From the NCBI GenBank assembly GCA_021734065.1, contig JAIPJQ010000012.1, positions 1 to 35,451 on the forward strand: a stretch of DNA of 35,451 nucleotides, in the 5' to 3' direction. Made by a program: the position numbers and the translations under genes. Below are positions 8,437 through 15,858 of the stretch, piece after piece (positions within the stretch are counted from its first letter, which is position 1; every line of letters begins with the position of its first letter). The notes under the pieces were generated by a model. That model was not told where the DNA came from, ran no database searches, and worked only from the letters and a program-made list of their open reading frames with translations. This stretch comes from Fidelibacterota bacterium (GTDB taxonomy: Bacteria; Fidelibacterota; UBA8477).

Positions 8437-9268
8437 ATCCACAGGCCCTCAGTATGAACGCTTTACCCGACTGAACCGGGGACTGCATATTTTCACCATT
8501 TTGAGTTTCATTACCCTGTCCCTTACCGGCATGACTTTGAAATTTTCCTATACCGGCTGGGCGGTGGCTTTATCCCGCTTTTTCGGCGGATTCGAAGCCG
8601 CAGGATTTTATCACCGGCTGGCGGCTTTTGTGATGATCATGGTGTTTCTCATTCATCTGGTTGATCTTGCGCGTCTGAAAACAAAATCAGGTATGGGATT
8701 CAAGAAAATGCTCTTAAATCCCAATTCCATGTGGTTCAATAAGAAGGATTGGCGTGAACTGAAGGCTTCGCTGAAGTGGTTTTTGGGGCGGGGCGAGCGG
8801 CCGGCCTACGGGCGCTGGACCTATTGGGAGAAATTTGATTATCTGGCGGTTTTCTGGGGAATGGTGGTGATTGGCTCCACGGGAATGACATTGTGGTTTC
8901 CGGAATTATTTACACTCTTTCTCCCCGGCTGGGTGTTGAATGTGGCTACCATTGTTCATAGTGATGAGGCGCTTTTGGCCACCGGCTTTATTTTCACAGT
9001 GCATTTTTTCAATACCCATCTGCGTCCGGAAAAATTTCCCATGGACATTGTCATTTTCTCCGGGCGGGTTCCCCTGGAGGAATTCAAATTGGATCGGCCG
9101 GAAGAATACGCCAAACTGGTGGAGAGTGGTGAGCTGGAAAAGCATCTGGTGGAGCCGTATCAACCCATCGTCATCCGGGCGATAAGGGTATTCGGAACCG
9201 TGGCGTTGTTTACCGGATTATTCATCGTGGTTTGGATTCTTTACGCCATGATTTTTGCCTATCGTTAG
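8423..9268 (+). CDS. Membrane b-type cytochrome (FdnI/HydC/b561-like quinone-reactive subunit)
   Basis: 281 residues from ATG 8423, which has a GAGGAAAA ribosome-binding site; the frame stays open back to 8384, but that start lacks such a site. There are about five hydrophobic helices: near residues 22-42, 64-84, 135-155, the region around 'IVHSDEALLATGFIFTVHFF', and 250-275. Histidines suited to haem b ligation occur in LH, YHR, IHL, VHS and VHFFNTH contexts. The layout resembles gamma subunits of formate dehydrogenases and hydrogenases, which pass electrons between a menaquinone pool and periplasmic partners. The 14-bp overlap with the 19-haem membrane-anchored cytochrome makes a complex very likely. 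In Geobacter CbcL a c-type domain and a b-type domain are fused; here they are separate genes. Confidence 0.85.
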   Translation: MNSHKSTGPQYERFTRLNRGLHIFTILSFITLSLTGMTLKFSYTGWAVALSRFFGGFEAAGFYHRLAAFVMIMVFLIHLVDLARLKTKSGMGFKKMLLNPNSMWFNKKDWRELKASLKWFLGRGERPAYGRWTYWEKFDYLAVFWGMVVIGSTGMTLWFPELFTLFLPGWVLNVATIVHSDEALLATGFIFTVHFFNTHLRPEKFPMDIVIFSGRVPLEEFKLDRPEEYAKLVESGELEKHLVEPYQPIVIRAIRVFGTVALFTGLFIVVWILYAMIFAYR

Positions 9269-9347
9269 CCGGTGTAGTAGCGCAAATCAGCACAACTTCC
9301 GATATTCGGATTTATGTAGATAAGCTATAAACAGGTTCAATGGCTAT

Positions 9348-9368
9348 CATTCTCCATTGGCGAGAATG
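9348..9368. promoter_or_regulatory. Inverted repeat in the leader of the 9394 gene
   Basis: CATTCTC (9348-9354) and GAGAATG (9362-9368) form a perfect 7-bp inverted repeat with a 7-nt centre. It ends 10 bp before the ribosome-binding site of the gene at 9394. A second, smaller perfect palindrome TCCGATATTCGGA lies at 9298-9310. Either could be an operator or an RNA hairpin. There is no U-tract, so a terminator for the cytochrome operon is not supported. Confidence 0.4.
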
Positions 9369-9393
9369 GTGAACGAGCAGGGAGGGTCAAGAC

Positions 9394-9993
9394 ATGGGAA
9401 GTAATTTAGTCAAACGGTTCATTTTAGGATTTCTTTTGGTCGCGTCGGGCTTATTCGCGCAGACAAATGATGGTAATTCCGGGAATCGGGAATCCTGGTA
9501 CACCCTGTGGAGTCTGGGATCGGCGGACATTACCTACCCGAGTGATTTTAATACCATGATGAATTATCTGGAGGATCAGGAGGGTGTAACCCGTACGAAA
9601 ATTGCCATGGACTTCCTGGGATTTTATAAGCATCTGACTCCTCAAACCATCGGTGGATTTGTGATAAACGCCGCTGCAGATCGGATGGAGGATAGTGACT
9701 CCTGGATGCAATTCAATCACTACATCTATGGCTTAAGTATGATAACCTATCCGGGTGACAGATTTGGGAGTGGTTTGTTCCTTAGGGCGGATGCGGGTCT
9801 GGCGAAAATGGTTCTGCAGGATAGTGATGGCGATTCAGAGTCCAGTGAAAATGGTTATGGCCTCCTGGGTGGCGCAGGCTATTCATTCGACCTGGGCGGG
9901 ACGCGTCTTTTAATCAACGTGAATTATGCCCTGAGAAGAATTGAGGATGAAGATACCACCGTAATGGGCATCTCCTTAAGCGGACTTTTTTAG
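9394..9993 (+). CDS. Small outer-membrane barrel-like protein, function unknown
   Basis: 199 residues. The start is well set by AGGGAGGG (9379-9386) 7 nt before ATG. A signal peptide with core ILGFLLVASGLFA precedes QTNDG. The mature part is rich in Gly, Tyr, Asp and Ser, has short amphipathic strand patterns and no helices, and ends in ISLSGLF, a barrel-type C-terminal Phe. At about 175 mature residues it would be an eight-strand-sized barrel. I do not recognise a family. It is 125 bp downstream of the b-type cytochrome with its own leader, so it may be co-transcribed or separate. Its stop overlaps the convergent regulator gene by 4 bp. Confidence 0.7.
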   Translation: MGSNLVKRFILGFLLVASGLFAQTNDGNSGNRESWYTLWSLGSADITYPSDFNTMMNYLEDQEGVTRTKIAMDFLGFYKHLTPQTIGGFVINAAADRMEDSDSWMQFNHYIYGLSMITYPGDRFGSGLFLRADAGLAKMVLQDSDGDSESSENGYGLLGGAGYSFDLGGTRLLINVNYALRRIEDEDTTVMGISLSGLF

Positions 9994-11318
9994 CGAATCT
10001 TATACTTTCCCAGTTTATAGCGCAATACGCGCTCGCTGATACCCAACTGGCGGGCGCATTCGCTCTGGTTACCACCCGATTCCTGAAGGGCGTTGACAAT
10101 GAGATCCCGCTCCAGTGTCGCCAGGTAATCGGTGAGATTTTCCCCGCCGGTCAGTGGATCGGAATTCTGCTCCAATGCCAGTTCTTCCACCGATAATTCT
10201 TGTGACGTAGTGAGCAGAACAGCCCGCTCCACGATATTCTGTAATTCACGGATATTTCCAGGGAAGGAATAAGCCAATAATGCCTGCTTCGCGGATTCGG
10301 ACAGCACGGGGGGCGTGAGCCCTTCCCGGTCACTGACTTTCCGGATGAAAAATTCCGCCAGCGCAATGATGTCCTGACGCCGCTCCCGCAAGGGTGGGAG
10401 GTGGAGCTGAACCACATTGACGCGGTAATACAAATCTTCGCGAAAGCTGGCTTCCCGAACCGCCTGCTGCAGATTCACATTGGTGGCGGATATGACCCGT
10501 GTATCGGTCTTGAGGGTTTTATTCCCACCCACACGTTGGAACTCACTCTCCTGCAGAAATCGCAGCAGCTTGACCTGCACATCCTGGGGCAGATCACCGA
10601 TTTCGTCCAGAAACAGCGTCCCCTTGTTTGCCTCCTCAAACCGACCAATGCGCTGGCCGGTGGCACCTGTAAAAGCGCCTTTCTCGTGCCCGAATAGTTC
10701 ACTTTCCACCAGATTACCCGGGAGTGCAGCCGAATTCACAGCCACGAATGGTCCGGATTTACGGGGTGAATGGTCATGAATAAAGCGCGCCAACACCTCT
10801 TTGCCCGTACCCGTTTCACCGGTGATGAGAACCGTTGCATTGGAAGCCGCCAGACGTTCCGCCTGCTGAAATAGCTTCACCATTTTTTCATCCACGGCGA
10901 CATAGTGTTCCGCTTCCAATCCCGGTGAAGCAGGTGTGCGGGATGTTTTTGTCTGACTTTTGAAATAGTCGCGGATGGCGTTGAGCTGGCTTTCCAGAAT
11001 GTCCAGATCCACCGGTTTGGTGAGAAAATCCCAGGCGCCGGCCTTCATGGCGTTCACCGCCGTATCAATGGTTCCGTAAGCGGTAATGAGAATCACCACA
11101 ATGGAAGGATAGCGTCGCCGGATATCGTGCAGGAGTTGGGCACCGGTCATGCCCGGCATTTTGAAATCGGTGAGAACCACCTCTACCGGCTCCTTTTCCA
11201 GCACCGCCAGCGCGTTTCCTCCCGAATCAGCCGTGAAAACCTGGTGGCCGATATTTTTCAGGAAGCCAGCCAGTGATTCCCGCTGAACCTGTTCATCATC
11301 TACGATCAGAATACGCAT
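9990..11318 (-). CDS. Sigma-54-dependent response regulator, NtrC/ZraR type
   Basis: 442 residues with the three NtrC-family domains. The receiver is at 1-120, with acidic pocket DDE at 7-9 and phosphorylated Asp at 51 (LTDFKMPG). The AAA+ domain has Walker A GETGTGKE at 167-174, the sigma-54-contacting GAFTGA loop at 214-219 and Walker B TLFLDEI at 234-240. A Fis-like helix-turn-helix lies at about 415-440 (NQSECARQLGISERVLRYKL). It therefore activates sigma-54 RNA polymerase from distant binding sites. The gene starts 3 bp after its cognate kinase, with GGGAG as ribosome-binding site. Candidate targets are the paired palindromes at 13236-13275 and the sigma-54-like promoters reported here. 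Confidence 0.96.
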   Translation of the reverse strand: MRILIVDDEQVQRESLAGFLKNIGHQVFTADSGGNALAVLEKEPVEVVLTDFKMPGMTGAQLLHDIRRRYPSIVVILITAYGTIDTAVNAMKAGAWDFLTKPVDLDILESQLNAIRDYFKSQTKTSRTPASPGLEAEHYVAVDEKMVKLFQQAERLAASNATVLITGETGTGKEVLARFIHDHSPRKSGPFVAVNSAALPGNLVESELFGHEKGAFTGATGQRIGRFEEANKGTLFLDEIGDLPQDVQVKLLRFLQESEFQRVGGNKTLKTDTRVISATNVNLQQAVREASFREDLYYRVNVVQLHLPPLRERRQDIIALAEFFIRKVSDREGLTPPVLSESAKQALLAYSFPGNIRELQNIVERAVLLTTSQELSVEELALEQNSDPLTGGENLTDYLATLERDLIVNALQESGGNQSECARQLGISERVLRYKLGKYKIR

Positions 11319-11321
11319 GGT

Positions 11322-13112
11322 CTAGAAACTCCCGGCTCGTTCCTGAACGGCCGGCAGCCGAATGGTGAAGGTGGTCTCTTCGCCCGGCTTACTCGCCACC
11401 TCAATACTTCCCTCGTGGTCGTTGATTATTTTGTGAACCAGCGCCAGTCCAATACCATTCCCGGAATCTTTGGTGGAGTAAAATATATCGAAGAGCCGGT
11501 TTTGCGCCTCTGTGGGAATGCCTTCCCCCGTGTCATGAATACGCAGGAGAATCTCCTCGTCCTGTTGTTCCGCGTGCAGGGAAATGGTGTCATGTGCGCT
11601 GGTTGACTCCAGGGCATTCTTCACCAGATTATTCATCACCTGATGCAGGTAATGGGAATCCCCCAGAATCACCGGGTCGCCGCTGATGGAGAAGGTGAGC
11701 TTCTTTTGTTCTGAATCCGCCTGCGCTCCAAACAGGTTTTTGATCTCACCAAATACTTTTTTCACCTTTACCGGCTGCTGCTTCAATGGGATGGGTTTGG
11801 CAAAGGCGAGAAATTCCTCCAGTGTGGTATTGATGCGTCCCACTTCATTGCGCAGAGTGGTGGTGAGGTTTTTCAGATCATCTGCGGCTGTTTCCGAGGG
11901 TTTTAACTCCTTTTGGAGTCGCTGTACCAATATCCCGATGGCATTGAGCGGATTACGGATTTCGTGAGCCACCCCTGCAGCCAGCTCGCCCATGGCGGCT
12001 TGTTTTTCCTGAATTCGCTGTAGACGCTCCAGACGTCGCACCTCCGATTCGATCCGCTCCTTTTCGGCCTGAAGCAGGGCGGTGTTTTGCCGCGAGATGA
12101 AAAATGCCGTGATGACCACTGCCAAAATAATGAAAACACCGGTACGGAATAGAATCTGGAGCAGGAGTTTGTGTTTCAGCAGGTCAAATGTTTCCGCATG
12201 AAAGCCAATGGTTAACCGAAAGGGTTGGTTATGAAATCTCACCGGTTCCAGCATCTGTATATAGGCTGTTTCGGTGGCGTCCACATATACCACCTCATCA
12301 TCGATAATTCTTTTTACGGCAGTCTGAATGACATCAGCCAGCGAGTCCGGTTGTGTTATGAGCGTCTGTCCCGTGGGAGATGTCAATTGAAGATAGGCCA
12401 CACCCTTCAGACCCAAAAAGCCATCCAGCAGGTTCTGGAAATCGGCTTGTGCTCGCAGGGCTGTTTCTACCTCCACATTGAGTTGTGCTACCCAGGCGCC
12501 ACCTTTATGGGCTGCAATGGCCGCCATAAACCGGGATGTGGCCGTCGGTCTGTCAGAGTTCCGATCAGCGTCACCACGATTGGGACCAAATCCGGCACCA
12601 AAACTGGGTAAGCCGATTACCAGCGAATCCGTTTTTCCGGTGAGGACCGGCTCCAGATATCGGTAAATCGCCCGGCTTTGTCCCGGTGGCAGGGGACGCG
12701 AACCCGGTCTGTCACCCGGACGGTGCAATCCGTATCCGGGTCCCGGACCATGTCCGGCACTTAAGGGAATGTCTCCCCGGGCATTGATGAACATAATGCG
12801 GAAAAATCCCTCCCGAGCTACCAGTGTTTCCAGCCGGTCGTCATTCAGCAACCCCTGCCGGTCCAGGTCGTCCAGTCTCCGGAGCAGGCTGAAGGCGCGG
12901 TTTTTATAAGCCTGTTCAAGATTTTCCGATAAATCCAGTTGACGAATACCGCTATGGGTAATGGCATTCACAGTAAGGCGCGCCTGGTCACGATAACCGT
13001 CCAGTATTTGCTGATTACGGGAACGAAATTCACTGTAACTCCAGAAAAGTACCAGTAAGAACAAAAAGAGATAGAAGAGGATAAACCAGCGATTGATACG
13101 AATTTTGGACAT
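11322..13112 (-). CDS. Membrane sensor histidine kinase, partner of the sigma-54 regulator
   Basis: 596 residues from ATG 13112; a longer frame to 13163 lacks a ribosome-binding site. TM1 is at about 9-28 and TM2 at about 316-340, enclosing a periplasmic sensor of roughly 290 residues. The sensor contains a Gly/Pro/Arg/His-rich insert around residues 118-147 and a second Gly/Asp/Arg-rich stretch around 171-188. There is no clear HAMP domain. After a short coiled coil come the H-box GVAHEIRNPLNAIG (His383), an N-box NNLVKNALES, and the G-boxes DTGEGIP and GNGIGLAL. The layout resembles ZraS and other NtrB-like kinases that sense envelope or metal signals. The signal itself cannot be told from sequence. 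Confidence 0.93.
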   Translation of the reverse strand: MSKIRINRWFILFYLFLFLLVLFWSYSEFRSRNQQILDGYRDQARLTVNAITHSGIRQLDLSENLEQAYKNRAFSLLRRLDDLDRQGLLNDDRLETLVAREGFFRIMFINARGDIPLSAGHGPGPGYGLHRPGDRPGSRPLPPGQSRAIYRYLEPVLTGKTDSLVIGLPSFGAGFGPNRGDADRNSDRPTATSRFMAAIAAHKGGAWVAQLNVEVETALRAQADFQNLLDGFLGLKGVAYLQLTSPTGQTLITQPDSLADVIQTAVKRIIDDEVVYVDATETAYIQMLEPVRFHNQPFRLTIGFHAETFDLLKHKLLLQILFRTGVFIILAVVITAFFISRQNTALLQAEKERIESEVRRLERLQRIQEKQAAMGELAAGVAHEIRNPLNAIGILVQRLQKELKPSETAADDLKNLTTTLRNEVGRINTTLEEFLAFAKPIPLKQQPVKVKKVFGEIKNLFGAQADSEQKKLTFSISGDPVILGDSHYLHQVMNNLVKNALESTSAHDTISLHAEQQDEEILLRIHDTGEGIPTEAQNRLFDIFYSTKDSGNGIGLALVHKIINDHEGSIEVASKPGEETTFTIRLPAVQERAGSF

Positions 13113-13235
13113 GATATAACTTATTCCTGTATTGGTTTTGATGGTATGGGATTTTCCGGACATCGTAACACGTACCCGGCAAGGAAAGCTCCAAAGCCCT
13201 CAATGGGGGGATATTCCCAAAATTCGCGAAAATTT

Positions 13236-13275
13236 TCGACATTCATGTCGAGAAATTCGACAATCTTGTCGAATT
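13236..13275. promoter_or_regulatory. Twin inverted repeats, probable enhancer sites for the NtrC-type regulator
   Basis: Site 1 (13236-13251) is TCGACAT-TC-ATGTCGA. Site 2 (13254-13275) has 10-bp arms, AATTCGACAA and TTGTCGAATT, around the same TC centre. The shared core is TCGACAw-TC-wTGTCGA. The centres are 21 bp apart, two helical turns, as expected for cooperative dimers on one DNA face. They lie between the kinase gene and the divergent operon, about 124 and 145 bp upstream of the start predicted for the sigma-54-like promoter at 13362. The assignment to the neighbouring regulator is inference from position. Confidence 0.7.
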
Positions 13276-13361
13276 GGCACGAGTTTACACCGGACTGTGA
13301 AATTTTATAAATGCATTAATATACAATGTGTTAAGGGTGTGTTGAGTGTTGCTGCCGCAGT

Positions 13362-13378
13362 TTGGCACTGGTATTGGA
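13362..13378 (+). promoter_or_regulatory. Sigma-54-like promoter for the 13449 operon
   Basis: TTGGCACT-GGTA-TTGGA matches the -24 element and has the correct 10-bp gap between GG (13364-13365) and the -12 dinucleotide. The dinucleotide is GG instead of GC. The predicted start is about 13389. A second -24-like box, TTGGCACG at 13274-13281, overlaps the end of enhancer site 2 but lacks a -12 element. Confidence 0.5.
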
Positions 13379-13448
13379 CTATACCGGGCCAAGAGAGGAA
13401 ATGAACATGAACCAACAACTTAAAAACTTAACCCGAAAGGAAAGAATC

Positions 13449-13874
13449 ATGAAAAAGACCTCCTTAACCAATCTGATTTTCGCACTGGCAGCCATTCTGG
13501 TTTTCAGTCTTGGTACCTCAAATGTTTACGCCCAGGGACAGGGCGGTGGATTTGGTCCTGGTGACGGCACCGGATACAACAGCTCCTTTGTGGATGCAGA
13601 CGGTGACGGGTTCAACGATAATGCCCCCGACGCCGATGGTGATGGCATTCCCAACGGTCAGGACGACGATTATGCAGGCACCTGCGATGGTAGTGGCTCC
13701 AATGGCGCTAACATGGGTGGTGGACAGGGAAATGGTCCTGCCGATGGTAGCGGTAATGGCCGGCGTGCCATGGGAAGTGGTTCCGGATTTGGTCCCGGCT
13801 CGGGAACCTGTGATGGATCCGGCCCTGCCGTCTCTCCGCAGGTGAACCGCACCAAAATCATGCTGAAGAAATAA
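13449..13874 (+). CDS. Small secreted Gly/Asp-rich protein with calcium-binding type repeats
   Basis: 141 residues from ATG 13449 (AAAGGAAAG upstream), giving a normal signal peptide MKKTSLTNL...NVYA before QGQGGG. An alternative start at ATG 13401, also preceded by GAGAGGAA, would add 16 residues. The mature protein contains two DxDGDG-type loops (DADGDGFNDN and DADGDGIPNGQDDDY, about residues 51-77), as in thrombospondin type 3 and dockerin calcium sites. It then becomes a Gly/Ser/Asn-rich region with the repeated elements FGPG-GT and GTCDGSG. The two cysteines are both in GTCDGSG copies. It is the first gene after the enhancer and sigma-54-like promoter. Function is unknown; an extracytoplasmic metal- or Ca-binding role is likely. 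Confidence 0.72.
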   Translation: MKKTSLTNLIFALAAILVFSLGTSNVYAQGQGGGFGPGDGTGYNSSFVDADGDGFNDNAPDADGDGIPNGQDDDYAGTCDGSGSNGANMGGGQGNGPADGSGNGRRAMGSGSGFGPGSGTCDGSGPAVSPQVNRTKIMLKK

Positions 13875-13889
13875 GCTCCCTGCAGAAAA

Positions 13890-13915
13890 CCGGGAGGTCC
13901 GCTGTGGCCTCCCGG
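13890..13915 (+). terminator. Strong hairpin without U-tract between two operon genes
   Basis: CCGGGAGG (13890-13897) pairs with CCTCCCGG (13908-13915) around a 10-nt loop, directly after the Ca-binding-type gene. The following bases (GTTATTCAACC) are not a U-run, so it is more likely an attenuator or an mRNA-stabilising hairpin that sets a different level for the first gene than a full terminator. Confidence 0.5.
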
Positions 13916-13979
13916 GTTATTCAACCCAAACAGAAGACAATCAGCAAAGCAAACAAGTAAAAAGACAAGAGATGAGACC

Positions 13980-15158
13980 ATGAAATCCCGCAACACCATT
14001 ATCAGCTCGCTCCTTATCCTGTGGATCAGTGTGACACCATTGTTGAGTGAGGATTTCAGTTGGTATTTTGAAACAGCCATGCTTCAGAACGACCATTATC
14101 TGGGCTCATCCATTTCAGATAATCAGCAATCCCTGGGAGTAGAAGGCGGGGTAAACCTCTATCCCTCAGAACAAGTTCGTCTCTCCGCGTTTTTCAGTGG
14201 TGAACAGGTTTATCCCACCACCGATTACTCCCGGGGTGCGCTCAATTTTACCTATGACTGGCGTTCACTTACTGACGATGCGAGTGCGTGGAAGCACTAT
14301 GGAGGCATTAGTGCGGGACTTTATCGCTATGCAGCAGATTTGAGCTATAATGACTATTTCAATCTCAACGGGTATTTCCGTACAAAATTCAATACCTCCA
14401 TGACCAGCTTCTGGGAAGGTCGCTACCTTTTGAATGCCAAATTTTTTCAGGAACTACCGGAAGCGTCCAATCTTCAACACTGGCTGGATTTAAAATATCA
14501 TTGCTCCTTTCCCACCCGGACAGCCATGACCATCAATCTGGGTGCTGGAGTCCAGGATTTTCTTTCTGCATCCCAATCCACCACAATTGGGCGGGGTCGG
14601 CGACAGGTCATTGTGGCGGCATTACCGGATTTGCCCACCAACTATATGGGTACCACGAACCTGCGTCTCAGCCAATCTGTGACCAGTTGGATGGGTGCTT
14701 ATTATGATTTCTATTATCAAAAGCGACTGGACGACCATACGGACGGGGTGATTGTATCAGAATCTGAAACCAGTCCAATCATGGATGATTTCCGCTGGTC
14801 AGGATTCGAGCACAGTACCGGACTCAACTTCCGGCTGCCCATGAGCATTTCGTTGTCTGTGGATGGGAGCGTGGGTGACCGGTTATATAATGATGTTCCG
14901 GTTTATCAGTATGATTTCAGCGCCGGGGATTATACGACAGATGCTGACGGAAATTACATCATCTCAGCGCCGCAGCGCACCATTGAGTCACAACGACTCC
15001 AGGTGGTATTCACAAAAACCTTTTACCCGGGGACCTACGATGATATGGGCGCCCTGGATTTTTGGATTCAGGGTCAATATCTGAATCTGGACGGGAATGA
15101 TCCTTTGTATCAATATGCCGGTAAACTATTTCAAACCGGAATCACGTTTAACTACTAA
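13980..15158 (+). CDS. Outer-membrane beta-barrel protein, function unknown
   Basis: 392 residues. A signal peptide (TIISSLLILWISVTPLLS) precedes EDFSWYFE at about residue 25. The remainder is free of hydrophobic helices and is rich in Tyr, Phe, Ser and Asp in alternating strand pattern, closing with QTGITFNY, a barrel-type terminal aromatic. At about 368 residues it is porin-sized. It lies 105 bp after the Ca-binding-type gene and 18 bp before the Spy-like gene. I recognise no specific family. The context suggests an outer-membrane component produced together with the periplasmic chaperone-like protein under control of the two-component system. Confidence 0.75.
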   Translation: MKSRNTIISSLLILWISVTPLLSEDFSWYFETAMLQNDHYLGSSISDNQQSLGVEGGVNLYPSEQVRLSAFFSGEQVYPTTDYSRGALNFTYDWRSLTDDASAWKHYGGISAGLYRYAADLSYNDYFNLNGYFRTKFNTSMTSFWEGRYLLNAKFFQELPEASNLQHWLDLKYHCSFPTRTAMTINLGAGVQDFLSASQSTTIGRGRRQVIVAALPDLPTNYMGTTNLRLSQSVTSWMGAYYDFYYQKRLDDHTDGVIVSESETSPIMDDFRWSGFEHSTGLNFRLPMSISLSVDGSVGDRLYNDVPVYQYDFSAGDYTTDADGNYIISAPQRTIESQRLQVVFTKTFYPGTYDDMGALDFWIQGQYLNLDGNDPLYQYAGKLFQTGITFNY

Positions 15159-15176
15159 CCCACAAGGAGGTGCAAT

Positions 15177-15668
15177 ATGCGCCAGTTTACAAAAATATCC
15201 ATGCTAACACTCCTGACAGCCTCGCTCATGTTCGCGCAAGGACGCGGACCCAAAGCCGGGAATGCCGGGTGGTGGATGGATGAATTAGACCTCACTGCCA
15301 AGCAGAAGGCAACCATCACCAACATGCAAACCGACTTTCAGAAGAGTCAAATCAAGACCCGGTCGAATCTGGCTGCCGCAGAAGTTGATTTGCGGGCTCT
15401 AAGTCAGGACATGGATGGAAATGCCAAGCAGATTAAAGCAAAACAAGCCGAGATCAATCAGATCCGCACCCAGCTGCAAAACGCAAGTGTGGATCATCGC
15501 ATTGCGATTCGGAAAGTTCTCACACCGGAGCAGCAGGTTCTGTTCGACAAGCGTGCCGGAAACGGTATGCGTGAGGGTGATGGATTCCGCCGCGGTGACG
15601 GCCGAAGAGGTGGTTCACCGGGACAGCGTGGAATCCATACCCCCGGAACCGGTGGCGGTCGCAGGTAA
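15177..15668 (+). CDS. Spy/CpxP/ZraP-like periplasmic protein
   Basis: 163 residues, with a near-perfect ribosome-binding site AAGGAGGTG before ATG. The signal peptide ends at MFA|QGRG (about residue 20). The mature part is all-helical and charged, with the two LTxxQ signatures of the family: LTAKQ at about 41-45 and LTPEQ at about 119-123. A long amphipathic hairpin separates them. The C-terminus is an Arg/Gly-rich tail (RRGDGRRGG...TGGGRR). Family members are ATP-independent chaperones or metal-binding sensors, and ZraP works with the ZraSR sigma-54 two-component system. The presence of a ZraSR-like pair next door makes an equivalent feedback arrangement plausible, but this is inference. 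Confidence 0.8.
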   Translation: MRQFTKISMLTLLTASLMFAQGRGPKAGNAGWWMDELDLTAKQKATITNMQTDFQKSQIKTRSNLAAAEVDLRALSQDMDGNAKQIKAKQAEINQIRTQLQNASVDHRIAIRKVLTPEQQVLFDKRAGNGMREGDGFRRGDGRRGGSPGQRGIHTPGTGGGRR

Positions 15669-15714
15669 GTCAAAAAAGCCTGCAGGGGCTCTCTTCATAA
15701 GCCCTTCTTCGTAT

Positions 15715-15756
15715 GAGAATAGCAGCCTGTTGAAAAACAGGCTGCTTGTTATTCTC
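15715..15756 (+). terminator. Terminator of the 13449-15668 operon
   Basis: GCAGCCTGTT (15722-15731) pairs with AACAGGCTGC (15736-15745) over a GAAA tetraloop. An outer stem, GAGAATA with TATTCTC, extends it across a small bulge (TTGT). It lies 47 bp after the Spy-like gene. Confidence 0.75.
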
Positions 15757-15787
15757 CCGTAATCGATAATCCAGCAGGTTGGTGAAA

Positions 15788-15818
15788 TGAAAAGCTCCCG
15801 CAGATCAGGAGCTTTTCA
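15788..15818 (-). terminator. Bidirectional hairpin, terminator of the minus-strand cytochrome operon
   Basis: TGAAAAGCTCC (15788-15798) and GGAGCTTTTCA (15808-15818) form a perfect 11-bp stem with a 9-nt loop between the two converging operons. On the minus strand the stem ends in a T-rich run (CTTTTCATTTC). It may also stop plus-strand transcripts. Confidence 0.75.
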
Positions 15819-15858
15819 TATATCTTAGCTTTTGTTGTATTGGTTAGGGGTGTTGCAT

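Noticed and set aside
13274..13290. Second sigma-54-like site TTGGCACG
   Set aside because: The -24 box is perfect, but the position for the -12 GC reads CA. It also overlaps an enhancer palindrome, so the site at 13362 is preferred.
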